Assembly (NCBI GenBank): GCA_041481485.1
Contig: JBGPBY010000064.1
Span: 1 to 19,932 of the forward strand
DNA length: 19,932 nucleotides
Origin: JBGPBY01 sp041481485
GTDB taxonomy: Bacteria; Acidobacteriota; Terriglobia; 20CM-2-55-15
Direction: 5' to 3'
In this document: positions 1-7,203 of the stretch, piece by piece
Numbering within the stretch: position 1 is the stretch's first letter
How the letters are laid out: the number at the start of each line of letters is the position of its first letter
The notes under the pieces: model-generated
Told to the model about the DNA's origin: nothing
The model's database searches: none
The model's input: only the letters and a program-made list of their open reading frames with translations
Position numbers and translations under genes: made by a program

Positions 1-1
1 C

Positions 2-415
2 GCGCTGGACGTTTCCATTCAATCGCAAATCATCAATTTGCTGTCGGATCTTCAAAGTCAATTGGGCCTGACGTATTTGTTCATTTCTCACTCCATTCCC
101 GTCATCGAACATATCTCGACGCGGATTGGCGTAATGTACCTGGGCAAACTCGTGGAGGTTGGCACGAATCGGCAAATCTGTGCGGACCCAAAACATCCCT
201 ACACTCAGGCATTGCTGAATGCCGTTCCTGTCCCGGATCCGGCTGCAAAGAAGAAGAGGATTGCCCTGAAGGGCGACGTGCCCACGCCAATGAATCCTCC
301 AACCGGATGCCGGTTTCATCCGCGCTGTCCCATCGCGGTGGAACGTTGCAAAACGGACGAACCCCTGCTTCGTCCATTGGGCGACGGACGGCACGCGGCC
401 TGTCATCTGGTGTAA
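2..415 (+). CDS. Oligopeptide/dipeptide ABC transporter ATP-binding protein, C-terminal part (5' truncated)
   Basis: This is the 3' end of an ATPase of the DppD/DppF/OppD/OppF type, which energises peptide import at the inner membrane. The reading frame is open from base 2 and enters through the D-loop (ALDVSIQ), which normally directly follows the Walker B motif, so Walker A, Q-loop and signature lie upstream of the window. The switch histidine is visible in FISHSI. After it comes the oligopeptide-transporter C-terminal domain, with HPYTQALL and a cysteine-rich tail (GCRFHPRCP, then two further cysteines). In relatives such a cysteine cluster has been reported to hold an iron-sulfur cluster; here that is inferred. 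The TAA stop overlaps the ATG of tgt by one base. Whether this subunit is D-like or F-like, and its substrate, cannot be told from this fragment. Confidence 0.93.
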   Translation, partial: ALDVSIQSQIINLLSDLQSQLGLTYLFISHSIPVIEHISTRIGVMYLGKLVEVGTNRQICADPKHPYTQALLNAVPVPDPAAKKKRIALKGDVPTPMNPPTGCRFHPRCPIAVERCKTDEPLLRPLGDGRHAACHLV

Positions 416-1539
416 TGAAGTTCGAAGTCATCACGAAGGATTCGCGGACACGTGCCAGACGAGGCCGGCTTCACCTGGCGCACGGCGTCGTGGAGACACC
501 GGTTTTTATGCCGGTGGGGACTCAGGCTACCGTGAAGGGAATGACACCGGATCAACTACGGGCACTATCGGTGGAGATCCTTCTTTGCAATTCCTATCAT
601 CTGATGTTGCGGCCTGGCCATGAAGCCGTCGGCCGCCTGGGCGGGCTTCACAAATTTATGGGATGGGACCGGCCAATTCTGACTGACAGCGGCGGATATC
701 AGGTTTTCAGCCTCAGCGCGTTGCGAGACATCGGTGACGATGGCGTGGAATTTCGTTGTCACCTCGATGGAAGTACCCATTTTCTGAGTCCGGAAGGTGC
801 AGTCGACATTCAAAAAGCGCTCGGTTCCGACATCATGATGGCACTCGACGATTGCCTGGGTTTCCCGGCGGATCACTCCGCGGCGCTCGCATCGATGAAG
901 CGGTCCATGAATTGGGCAGACCGGTGCCATACCCACTTTCATAAGGTGGCGGGTGAGAAACAGGCGCTCTTTGGAATCGTTCAGGGTGGCATTTATCCGG
1001 ATCTTCGCCGTCAAAGTGCGGAGCATCTGGTGGAACGCGGGTTTCCCGGCTATGCCATTGGAGGTTTGGCCGTGGGAGAACCCAACCCGTTAATGTATGA
1101 AGTAATCGAAAACGTGGAGCCCTTTCTCCCGGAAGACCGGCCGCGATACTTGATGGGCGTCGGAACACCGGCAGATCTCATCGAATGCGTCGCACAGGGC
1201 GTGGATATGTTTGACTGTGTCATGCCGACACGCCATGCACGGAACGGTTCGCTGTTCACCAGGGATGGCCACATCGTGATCAAGAATGCCCGGTATAAGG
1301 AAGACCCCGGACCAATTGACGCCACATGCGGTTGTCCGGTTTGCCAGACGTATTCCCGGGCCTATTTGCGGCATCTCTTCATGGCGAATGAGATCCTGTC
1401 GTCGGTATTGAATACAGTTCACAACTTGTACTTCTACCTTGACACCTTGCGTCGAATAAGGCAGTTTATCGAATTCCACAGATATGACGAGTTGTTGACT
1501 GATGTGCGACGCCGGTCCTCGTCTGCAATGGAAGAATGA
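415..1539 (+). CDS. tgt: Queuine/preQ1 tRNA-ribosyltransferase (tRNA-guanine transglycosylase)
   Basis: Tgt exchanges guanine-34 in the anticodon of GUN tRNAs for preQ1, the first tRNA-bound step of queuosine synthesis. The protein is 374 residues, the usual bacterial length. Visible family residues are the general acid/base aspartate in LTDSGGYQ (D91), the nucleophile in FDCVMPTRHARNG (D267), and the zinc site CGCPVC (C305, C307, C310) with H336 in TVHN. The frame is open further upstream, to about 307, but ATG 415 is the right start. It begins the conserved MKFEVI segment and overlaps the preceding stop as TAATG, and I see no good Shine-Dalgarno, so it is probably translated by coupling to the ABC gene. 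It heads the tgt-yajC-secD-secF series common in bacteria. Confidence 0.97.
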   Translation: MKFEVITKDSRTRARRGRLHLAHGVVETPVFMPVGTQATVKGMTPDQLRALSVEILLCNSYHLMLRPGHEAVGRLGGLHKFMGWDRPILTDSGGYQVFSLSALRDIGDDGVEFRCHLDGSTHFLSPEGAVDIQKALGSDIMMALDDCLGFPADHSAALASMKRSMNWADRCHTHFHKVAGEKQALFGIVQGGIYPDLRRQSAEHLVERGFPGYAIGGLAVGEPNPLMYEVIENVEPFLPEDRPRYLMGVGTPADLIECVAQGVDMFDCVMPTRHARNGSLFTRDGHIVIKNARYKEDPGPIDATCGCPVCQTYSRAYLRHLFMANEILSSVLNTVHNLYFYLDTLRRIRQFIEFHRYDELLTDVRRRSSSAMEE

Positions 1540-1549
1540 GGTGTAAACG

Positions 1550-1855
1550 TTGTTATTGCAACAGACCCCATCACCCGGTGGGTTAATCTCTGTCCTCGGA
1601 CAGGTCGGGCCATTTGTCGTAATTCTGGTTATCTTTTACTTCCTTCTAATCCGGCCCGGCCAATCCCGCCAAAAGAAACTTCAACAGATGATCGACAATC
1701 TCAAGGTTGGCGACAAAGTCGTCACAAACAGTGGGATTTACGGTACGATTATGGGTTTCAAGAACGATCGAATTCAGGTCCGGGTCGCTGAGAACGTGAA
1801 GATCGAAATGTCGAGAAGCGCGGTCAGCGCACTCCAAAATCCGGAAGAAGAATAG
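1550..1855 (+). CDS. yajC: Sec translocon accessory protein YajC
   Basis: A 101-residue YajC. This small inner-membrane protein associates with SecD and SecF and with the SecYEG channel. It has one membrane segment (about residues 17-36, GPFVVILVIFYFLLIRP), followed at once by a basic patch (QSRQKK) and then the cytoplasmic domain with the family signature LKVGDKVVTNSGIYGTI. The start is a TTG at 1550, chosen because it gives the normal length and has a Shine-Dalgarno-like GAGGTG at 1538-1543, six bases upstream and overlapping the tgt stop. The gene is ten bases downstream of tgt and six upstream of secD. The C-terminus is short and acidic. Confidence 0.95.
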   Translation: MLLQQTPSPGGLISVLGQVGPFVVILVIFYFLLIRPGQSRQKKLQQMIDNLKVGDKVVTNSGIYGTIMGFKNDRIQVRVAENVKIEMSRSAVSALQNPEEE

Positions 1856-1861
1856 TCTTTT

Positions 1862-3457
1862 ATGAGTAAGAGAATTAAGATTCGTCTCGCGGTCATCCTT
1901 TTTTTCACGCTGCTTTCGATTTTCCTCTTCGCCGGCGCACCCCCATCTGTGGCCAACATGAAGCAGCGCATTCGCCTGGGACTGGACCTTCAGGGTGGAG
2001 TTCAGCTCGTTTTGAAGGTAAAAACCAGTGACGCGATTCGAGCGGAGACGGATCAAACCATCGAGAGTTTGAAAACCCAGCTGCAAAAAGCAAATATCAA
2101 CTATCGAGAACTGACGCGAACCCAGGACAACCAATTCACCGCCTCGGGAGTGGACACCACCAAGAACAGCGAATTCCAAAAGCTGATGACCGACAATCAT
2201 CCCGAATGGGATGTCAGTTCAAAATCGGGGGACACCCCGAATTCCTACTTGATTGACCTGAAACAAGCACAGGAGGCGGCGTACCGGCAACAATCCGTTG
2301 AGCAGGCGGTCAGCACTATCAGCAACCGAATCAATCAATTGGGTGTGACGGAACCGACCATTCAGAGGCGCGGTACGGCAGCCAACTCCGATGAAATCCT
2401 GATCCAGTTTCCAGGGGTCAAGGATCCGGGCCGCGTTCGCAGCATCATTCAATCAACAGCCCTTCTGGAATTGAAAATGGTGGAGGGTGGAGGAACTTAT
2501 CCGAGTGAACAAGCGGCGCTTCAGCAATATGGCGGTCAGATGCCCTCGGATCTTCAGGTTCTTCCCTCGTCGGAACATTCCGCAGACGGTAGTCCGACGT
2601 ACTTCCTGATCCACAAAAGCGGCGGAATCAGCGGTCGCGATCTGAAGAATGCTTATGTTTCCCGCGACGAAAACGGACGTCCTGCCATCAGTTTCAGTCT
2701 GAATGCGGACGGCGCACAGAAGTTTGGCATCATCACCGAGCAGAATATTGGAAAGCTCCTGGCGATCATTCTGGATGGCAGAGTCCAGTCTGCGCCGGTA
2801 CTGAAATCGCGGATCACCGATCAAGGTCAGATTACGGGTTCATTCACTCCCGACGAAGCCAAGGACCTTGCCCTCAAATTGCGGTCGGGCGCGCTGCCGG
2901 CTTCAATTTCCATTGAACAGGAGACAACCGTAGGCGCAACTCTGGGTACCGACTCCATTGTCGCAGGGGTTACGGCTGCGGCAATTGCTCTCGCGGCTGT
3001 GGTCGTGTTCATGCTCGTTTACTACAAGGCTTCCGGCATCAATGCGACGGCCGCCATGTTCCTGAACCTGATTGTCCTGCTTGGGGCCATGGCGTACCTC
3101 GGCGCCACAATGACGCTTCCCGGAATTGCAGGCGTCATTTTGACTATCGGCGTGGGTATCGATTCCAACGTTCTGATTTTTGAACGTATTCGTGAGGAAT
3201 TGCGCGCGGGCAAGAATGCGGCGTCAGCGGTGACGACCAGTTTCGCCAGGGTCTTTATCACGCTCGTGGACACCCATCTGGCTGCCTTGATTTCGGCCGC
3301 CTTTTTATTCCTGTTTGGTACCGGACCCGTCAAGGGCTTTGCCGTGACTCTGTTTATCGGTCTGGTTTCCAACATGTTCACAGCTGTCTTTGTTTCCCGC
3401 ACTTTATTCGAGCTGGTGCTCGCGCGAAAAGAACGGGCCGAAGCCATCAGCATCTGA
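1862..3457 (+). CDS. secD: Protein translocase subunit SecD
   Basis: SecD of 531 residues. With SecF it uses the proton-motive force to pull secreted proteins out of the SecYEG channel on the periplasmic side. The first membrane segment is at about residues 7-25, followed by the RLGLDLQGGVQ motif and a long periplasmic region (about 45-360). A five-helix membrane domain follows from about residue 365. The conserved TM4 block reads GIAGVILTIGVGIDSNVLIF, with D434 at the position of the functionally important aspartate, followed by ERIREEL. The next signature reads VDTH (D470-H472), where many SecD proteins have DAN, and then FGTGPVKGFAVTL is canonical. No strong Shine-Dalgarno precedes ATG 1862, so coupling to yajC is likely. 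SecD and SecF are separate genes here, not a fusion. Confidence 0.97.
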   Translation: MSKRIKIRLAVILFFTLLSIFLFAGAPPSVANMKQRIRLGLDLQGGVQLVLKVKTSDAIRAETDQTIESLKTQLQKANINYRELTRTQDNQFTASGVDTTKNSEFQKLMTDNHPEWDVSSKSGDTPNSYLIDLKQAQEAAYRQQSVEQAVSTISNRINQLGVTEPTIQRRGTAANSDEILIQFPGVKDPGRVRSIIQSTALLELKMVEGGGTYPSEQAALQQYGGQMPSDLQVLPSSEHSADGSPTYFLIHKSGGISGRDLKNAYVSRDENGRPAISFSLNADGAQKFGIITEQNIGKLLAIILDGRVQSAPVLKSRITDQGQITGSFTPDEAKDLALKLRSGALPASISIEQETTVGATLGTDSIVAGVTAAAIALAAVVVFMLVYYKASGINATAAMFLNLIVLLGAMAYLGATMTLPGIAGVILTIGVGIDSNVLIFERIREELRAGKNAASAVTTSFARVFITLVDTHLAALISAAFLFLFGTGPVKGFAVTLFIGLVSNMFTAVFVSRTLFELVLARKERAEAISI

Positions 3458-3514
3458 TTTTACTTTTAAGGAACAAGCACCGGACTTTGGTGTCTAAACA
3501 TAGGTAGATTTGAA

Positions 3515-4498
3515 ATGCTCGAACTGTTTGGCGGTATAAAGGTCGACTGGATTGGCAAGCGGCAACTTTTCTTTGCCATATCCATAGCACTCCTGGTTGT
3601 TGGAATGATCTCACTGATCCATAAAGGGAAATTCCGATACGGAGTCGATTTCCGGGGCGGCTTGACGATGATGGTTCACTTCAATAATCCAGTTCCTCCG
3701 GTCGATCAGATTCGGCAGGCCCTGGACCGAAGTGGAATCACCCATAGCCAGATTCAGGAAATTACGGATAAGGCCGGTGATTTCCAGATTGAATACGGGG
3801 GAAGCGACGAGCAGGCAGACTTGTCGAATGGCCGGGAACTGGTGACAAAGGCACTGAACGCCGAATTTGGCAAAGGGAAATCCGGGTCCTTTGATCCGGA
3901 GACTGGAATCAAGAGTTCCGAATTTGTCGGGCCCAGCGTTGGAGGCGATTTACGGAAACAGGCGGTGATGGCCACGCTCTATGCATTGGGCGGCATCCTT
4001 GTGTATATCGCATTTCGCTTTGAATGGATTTACGGTGCTGCCGCAGTATTCGCCGTGTTTCACGACACGCTGGTAACACTCGGTATCTTTTCGCTGTTCA
4101 ACAAAGAGATCAATCTGACCGTGATCGCGGCCCTTCTGACGCTGGTTGGTTACTCGGTCAACGACACGATTGTGGTCTTCGACCGCGTGCGTGAAAACCT
4201 GAAAACGCGCCGCCGCGACGATCTGGAAAGCATTTTGAACGACAGCATTAACCAGACGTTAAGCCGGACAATCTTGACCTCCGGCCTGACTTTTCTGACA
4301 GTTTTGGCTTTGTACTTGTTTGGTGGAGAAATAATTAAGAATTTTGCCTTTGCAATGGTAATCGGAATCATTGTCGGAACGTACTCATCCATTGCGGTCG
4401 CGTCTCCCCTGGTGTTGATTTATACCAGGATGCGCGGACAGGGCGCGAAATTGGCGCCTGCAGCCGTCAAGGTCCCCCGTACGGCAAAGGCAAGATAA
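3515..4498 (+). CDS. secF: Protein translocase subunit SecF
   Basis: SecF of 327 residues, partner of SecD in proton-driven late translocation. The first membrane segment (about residues 18-35) is followed by the hallmark KFRYGVDFRGG, a periplasmic domain to about residue 145, and a five-helix membrane domain. The TM4 signature LTLVGYSVNDTIVVFDRVREN is present, with its conserved aspartates. The basic, loose C-terminal tail (about 307-327) is typical. The start ATG 3515 has AGGT at 3502-3505. The 57-bp spacer after secD shows nothing beyond a T-rich patch and a 4-bp inverted repeat, so both genes are probably on one transcript. The gene is the last of the tgt operon, as a new promoter follows at 4549. 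Confidence 0.97.
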   Translation: MLELFGGIKVDWIGKRQLFFAISIALLVVGMISLIHKGKFRYGVDFRGGLTMMVHFNNPVPPVDQIRQALDRSGITHSQIQEITDKAGDFQIEYGGSDEQADLSNGRELVTKALNAEFGKGKSGSFDPETGIKSSEFVGPSVGGDLRKQAVMATLYALGGILVYIAFRFEWIYGAAAVFAVFHDTLVTLGIFSLFNKEINLTVIAALLTLVGYSVNDTIVVFDRVRENLKTRRRDDLESILNDSINQTLSRTILTSGLTFLTVLALYLFGGEIIKNFAFAMVIGIIVGTYSSIAVASPLVLIYTRMRGQGAKLAPAAVKVPRTAKAR

Positions 4499-4548
4499 AT
4501 TCTCCGGTACGAGGGGACTTTAGTGGAGCATTTTGAACTTGGTGAAGA

Positions 4549-4577
4549 TTGACGGTTGAATATGGCGTTGATATAAG
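4549..4577 (+). promoter_or_regulatory. Sigma70-type promoter of the tonB-exbB-exbD operon
   Basis: TTGACG at 4549-4554 matches the -35 consensus at five of six bases. TATAAG at 4572-4577 matches the -10 at five of six, and the spacer is exactly 17 bp. Transcription would start near 4584, giving a leader of about 80 nt before the tonB ATG at 4665. It is the best-formed promoter in the window and sits where one is expected, between the sec genes and the TonB cluster. Confidence 0.75.
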
Positions 4578-4603
4578 TCTCGGCTAAAGGACGCAGAGAC
4601 TTA
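4574..4603. promoter_or_regulatory. Inverted repeat over the tonB promoter start region (candidate operator)
   Basis: TAAGTCTC (4574-4581) and GAGACTTA (4596-4603) are perfect 8-bp inverted arms separated by 14 bp. The left arm overlaps the -10 box and the spacer covers the predicted start point, so most of the repeat could not form in the transcript. That fits a DNA-binding site for a dimeric repressor better than an RNA hairpin. It does not resemble a Fur box. The regulator is unknown. Confidence 0.4.
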
Positions 4604-4664
4604 AAGCGAGCGCGTAAGTTACGGCTCAGGCCGGTTCGCGAGACCGGAGAGGGGAGGTAGGACG

Positions 4665-5462
4665 ATGTTCGAGGATTCATTCGTCGAATCGAGCGGAACA
4701 ATCTCAAACAAAAAGGGTAGCACGGTGTTCATTTCGGCAATCGTGCATATCGTTTTGGTTACGGTTTTGATCTTGATCCCGCTGATCTATACGGAAACAA
4801 TTGAGGGTGCGAAGCTGACTTCATTTCTGGTAGCTCCGCCGCCTCCGCCGCCAGCAGCGCCGCCACCGCCGCCGCCAGCAGCTGCAATGGCAAGACCAGT
4901 GGTTCAGAAAATTGTTCAGGTGGATCCGACAGCGCTGATTGCGCCCACGGAAATACCGAAAGAAATTGCAAAGATCATCGATTCGGGTCCGGATTCGGGG
5001 GCTGGGGTTACCGGCGGAGTCGTCGGTGGTGTTCCTGGGGGCGTACCCGGTGGAGTGCCGGGAGGAGTTCCCGGACTGATGCCTACCGCAGCGCCGCCTC
5101 CCGGAGGAGCGCCACCGCCGCCACCGCCGCCACCACCGCCACCGCCTCCTCCGGCTAAGCCGAAGGAACCGATGCGAATCGGTGGAGATGTTCAGGCTGG
5201 AAAACTGGATTACAGCCCGAAACCGTCGTATCCATCGCTGGCGCGAACAGCGCGTATTGAAGGTAGTGTGATTTTGCAGGCAACAATTGCGGAAAACGGA
5301 ACCATCAAGGATCTGAAAGTCATCACGTCCTCAAACCCATTGTTGTTGACAGGCGTGGTGGATACCGTAAAGACCTGGAGATATAAACCGACGCTATTGA
5401 ACAATGAACCCGTCGAGGTAATCACGACCATCACCGTGAATTTTTCTCTCAGCGGAAGGTAA
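4665..5462 (+). CDS. tonB: TonB-family energy transducer with proline-rich spacer
   Basis: A 265-residue TonB-like protein that would carry proton-motive energy from the ExbB/ExbD motor to outer-membrane receptors. A cytoplasmic N-terminus is followed by one membrane anchor (about residues 21-42) with a histidine at 28, as in the TonB anchor. The periplasmic spacer is rich in proline: P58-63, P66-71 and a run of 14 at 150-163, with four copies of Gly-Gly-Val-Pro at 121-136. The TonB C-terminal domain (about 185-262) shows YPSLARTARIEGSV and the TWRYKP motif near its end. The start ATG 4665 has GGAGGT six bases upstream. It is first in an operon with exbB and two exbD genes. A TolA-like role is less likely because the C-terminal domain is clearly TonB type. 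Its receptor partners are not in the window. Confidence 0.94.
   Translation: MFEDSFVESSGTISNKKGSTVFISAIVHIVLVTVLILIPLIYTETIEGAKLTSFLVAPPPPPPAAPPPPPPAAAMARPVVQKIVQVDPTALIAPTEIPKEIAKIIDSGPDSGAGVTGGVVGGVPGGVPGGVPGGVPGLMPTAAPPPGGAPPPPPPPPPPPPPPAKPKEPMRIGGDVQAGKLDYSPKPSYPSLARTARIEGSVILQATIAENGTIKDLKVITSSNPLLLTGVVDTVKTWRYKPTLLNNEPVEVITTITVNFSLSGR
4836..4883 (+). repeat. Imperfect 24-bp tandem duplication inside tonB
   Basis: Two adjacent 24-bp units (4836-4859 and 4860-4883) differ at only three positions, two silent and one also silent at the last codon base. Each encodes six prolines and two alanines. The near identity at the DNA level suggests a fairly recent duplication of the proline-rich spacer, in contrast to the diverged repeat at 5025-5072. 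Confidence 0.8.
5025..5072 (+). repeat. Four tandem Gly-Gly-Val-Pro units inside tonB
   Basis: Four consecutive 12-bp units encode GGVP four times (residues 121-136). Every unit uses a different set of synonymous codons, so the protein repeat is kept although the DNA has diverged. Elastin-like GVP repeats are flexible, which fits a spacer that must cross the periplasm. Confidence 0.85.
5112..5153 (+). repeat. Run of 14 proline codons in tonB
   Basis: Fourteen consecutive proline codons (mixed CCA, CCG, CCT) encode P150-163, directly before the AKPKEP linker to the TonB C-terminal domain. Such a run should form a stiff polyproline II rod and should need elongation factor P for efficient translation. 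Confidence 0.9.
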
Positions 5463-5469
5463 ACAGCGC

Positions 5470-5495
5470 GCGGCAGCATTTGATAATGCTGCCGC
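5470..5495 (+). other. Perfect 11-bp hairpin between tonB and exbB
   Basis: GCGGCAGCATT (5470-5480) pairs perfectly with AATGCTGCCGC (5485-5495) around the loop TGAT. The sequence after it (TGCCTGCTTCACA) is not a T-run, so it is not a standard terminator. It lies eight bases after the tonB stop. It could protect the 3' end of a processed tonB message or lower exbB expression relative to tonB, and the 75-bp stretch to exbB shows no clear promoter. Confidence 0.65.
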
Positions 5496-5570
5496 TGCCT
5501 GCTTCACATCAACCGCCACGTTGCGAACAGTTCTTTTGAGATTCGAAACTTTTAGGAGGATAGGAATTGT

Positions 5571-6296
5571 ATGCTTTTATTTAAGCTGAATATGCTTGGA
5601 TTGATGTTGCTGCAAAGCGACCAGGTGGGATTCGACCTGCGCACCATGTGGGAAAACATGGGAGCCTTGGCGAAAGGCGTAGTTCTGATTCTCGCCGTCA
5701 TGTCTGCATGGTCTATCGGAGTGATGATCGACCGCGCACTCGCATTTGGCCAGGCTCGCAAGCAGTCACGCGAATTTGCTCCTGCCGTTGCTGGTTGCCT
5801 TCGCGAAGGCAAGATTGAAGAAGCGATCAGCGTCGCCGAACAGAACAAAAGAAGCCACCTTGCCAAGGTTGTCGAGGCAGGCCTGCAGGAATTCCGGGCG
5901 CACGGCGTTTCCCATGAACTTGCCGGCGAACAGATTGAATCTTCCCGCCGTGCCTGTGAACGCGCTGAAGCAATTGTGAACGCCGAACTGAAACGTGGAT
6001 TGTCCGGTCTGGCCACCATCGGTGCAACGGCTCCGTTCGTGGGATTGTTTGGAACGACCGTCGGCATCATTAACGCATTCAAAGGTATGGCTTCTGCAAA
6101 GAGCGCAGGTTTGTCCTCGGTCGCCGGCGGTATCTCCGAAGCTCTCGTGACCACCGCATTCGGTCTGTTCGTGGCAGTGCCGGCAGTCTGGGCTTACAAC
6201 ATCTTCACTGGAAAAGTGGAAGCCTTTGGAATTGAAATGACCAATTCCTCATCCGAACTGCTCGACTACTTCATCAAGCAGAAAGGTAAGAAGTAA
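5571..6296 (+). CDS. exbB: MotA/TolQ/ExbB family proton channel protein
   Basis: A 241-residue ExbB-type inner-membrane protein that forms the stator ring around an ExbD dimer and passes protons to energise TonB. Three membrane helices are visible at about residues 33-53, 147-170 and 191-213, with a cytoplasmic domain (55-145) between the first and second. The family core is clear: LATIGATAPFVGLFGTTVG in helix 2 and GGISEALVTTAFGLFVAVP leading into helix 3. E190 is at the position of the conserved helix-3 glutamate. A strong ribosome-binding site AGGAGGA (5554-5560) lies ten bases upstream of ATG 5571. It sits 108 bp after tonB and two bases before exbD. It could equally be labelled tolQ by sequence alone, but the tonB neighbour favours ExbB. 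Confidence 0.95.
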   Translation: MLLFKLNMLGLMLLQSDQVGFDLRTMWENMGALAKGVVLILAVMSAWSIGVMIDRALAFGQARKQSREFAPAVAGCLREGKIEEAISVAEQNKRSHLAKVVEAGLQEFRAHGVSHELAGEQIESSRRACERAEAIVNAELKRGLSGLATIGATAPFVGLFGTTVGIINAFKGMASAKSAGLSSVAGGISEALVTTAFGLFVAVPAVWAYNIFTGKVEAFGIEMTNSSSELLDYFIKQKGKK

Positions 6297-6298
6297 CC

Positions 6299-6736
6299 AT
6301 GGCAATGGGAGGCGGCGCTGAGCGCGGAGCGGTCAACGCCGAAATCAACGTTACGCCGATGGCTGACGTGATGCTCGTCATGCTCATCATTTTCATGGTG
6401 GTCACACCCATGTTGCAGAAGGGTGCTCCGGTGGACCTGCCAAAAACGAAGAACCCGCTGGAAATGTCCGAAGCCGATAAAGATGACGCCATTCGAGTTG
6501 GAATTTCCCGCGACGGGAAATTCTATCTCGGGCAGGATCGAATCAACATCGACGACCTGGCCGGCCAAGTCACGGAGAAGCTTCGCGACAAGAACGGCGA
6601 CAAGACGGTCTACGTCAAAGGCGATGCCAGGGCAAAGTATGGCGATATTGTGAAAGTCGTCGATTCGATTCGGACTGCCGGCGTCGACCGCGTCGGATTG
6701 CTGTCCGAAAAGCTCGATGAAGAAGTCAAGAAATAG
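6299..6736 (+). CDS. exbD: Biopolymer transporter ExbD/TolR, first copy
   Basis: A 145-residue ExbD/TolR protein with one membrane helix and a periplasmic domain that works with ExbB in proton flow. The N-terminal signature INVTPMADVMLVMLIIFMVV is present. D23 is the conserved proton-carrying aspartate of the helix (about residues 22-41). The C-terminal domain has the family pattern VYVKGDARAKYGDIVKVVD, then a predicted helix ending VDRVGLLSE. The gene starts two bases after exbB, with AAGGT/AAGAAG in the exbB 3' end as a weak ribosome-binding site. It differs from the second copy in lacking a proline-rich segment after the helix and in having the charged linker PKTKNPLEMSEADKDD. Confidence 0.95.
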   Translation: MAMGGGAERGAVNAEINVTPMADVMLVMLIIFMVVTPMLQKGAPVDLPKTKNPLEMSEADKDDAIRVGISRDGKFYLGQDRINIDDLAGQVTEKLRDKNGDKTVYVKGDARAKYGDIVKVVDSIRTAGVDRVGLLSEKLDEEVKK

Positions 6737-6745
6737 GAGACCCCG

Positions 6746-7189
6746 ATGAAGGCTAAAAGAAAGAAGTTGGCGACCAAAGGGGACATCAACATTACTCCGC
6801 TAATCGATGTGCTCCTCGTCCTTCTGGTAATTTTCATGACCATTACGCCCCTGACTCCGAAAGGGCTCGATGCTGCTGTGCCCCAGCCTCCACCACCGGG
6901 AACACCGCCGCCGCCGCCGGATGCCGCAAATCGCACGGTGATTGTCAGTGTGGCACTGGACGCCCAGAAAAACAAAGTCTACAAGATCAACCAGGATGTA
7001 GTGGATCTGAAGGATATGGGATCCCGGCTTTCGGATATCTTCAGAACCCGCAGCGAACGCGTTGCATTCGTCAGCGGCGATCCGGAACTGAACTTTGACG
7101 ATGTAATCAAGATAATCGACATCGCCAAAGGATCCGGCGTAGACAAGATCGGTCTGATGACCGAGTCGCTCGGCGCACCGCCCAAGTAA
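6746..7189 (+). CDS. exbD: Biopolymer transporter ExbD/TolR, second copy
   Basis: A 147-residue second ExbD/TolR protein, nine bases after the first, with AGGAGA at 6735-6740 overlapping the previous stop. The signature GDINITPLIDVLLVLLVIFM holds the proton-carrying aspartate at D21. After the helix comes a proline-rich stretch (PQPPPPGTPPPPP, about residues 49-61) that the first copy lacks. The periplasmic domain ends in the usual FVSGDPELNFDDVIKIID and VDKIGLMTE. Two ExbD genes beside one ExbB suggest a mixed ExbD dimer or two alternative motor complexes. Which applies cannot be seen from sequence. Confidence 0.95.
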   Translation: MKAKRKKLATKGDINITPLIDVLLVLLVIFMTITPLTPKGLDAAVPQPPPPGTPPPPPDAANRTVIVSVALDAQKNKVYKINQDVVDLKDMGSRLSDIFRTRSERVAFVSGDPELNFDDVIKIIDIAKGSGVDKIGLMTESLGAPPK

Positions 7190-7203
7190 GGAGGGCTGGA
7201 ATT

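Larger units (their letters stand above)
4499..4664. other. Intergenic region between secF and tonB
   Basis: This 166-bp gap holds the tonB promoter (4549-4577), an inverted repeat over the predicted start region (4574-4603), a short hairpin (4631-4635 pairing with 4643-4647) and the tonB ribosome-binding site GGAGGT at 4653-4658. I see no convincing intrinsic terminator for the secF transcript, so some read-through into tonB is possible. Confidence 0.7.

Noticed and set aside
307..414. Upstream extension of tgt
   Set aside because: The frame is open, but these residues overlap the conserved cysteine-rich end of the ABC ATPase, and Tgt proteins begin near the ATG at 415.
3458..3514. Small hairpin (CACC/GGTG) between secD and secF as a terminator or leader
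   Set aside because: A 4-bp stem with no T-run is too weak, and the secD-secF spacing is normal for one transcript.
4574..4603. Fur box at the tonB promoter
   Set aside because: The arms TAAGTCTC/GAGACTTA with a 14-bp gap do not resemble the GATAATGAT-type Fur repeats, so iron control is not supported by this sequence.
4836..5153. CRISPR-like or satellite repeats
   Set aside because: The repeats are in frame, encode proline and glycine-valine-proline tracts of TonB, and have no unique spacers between them.
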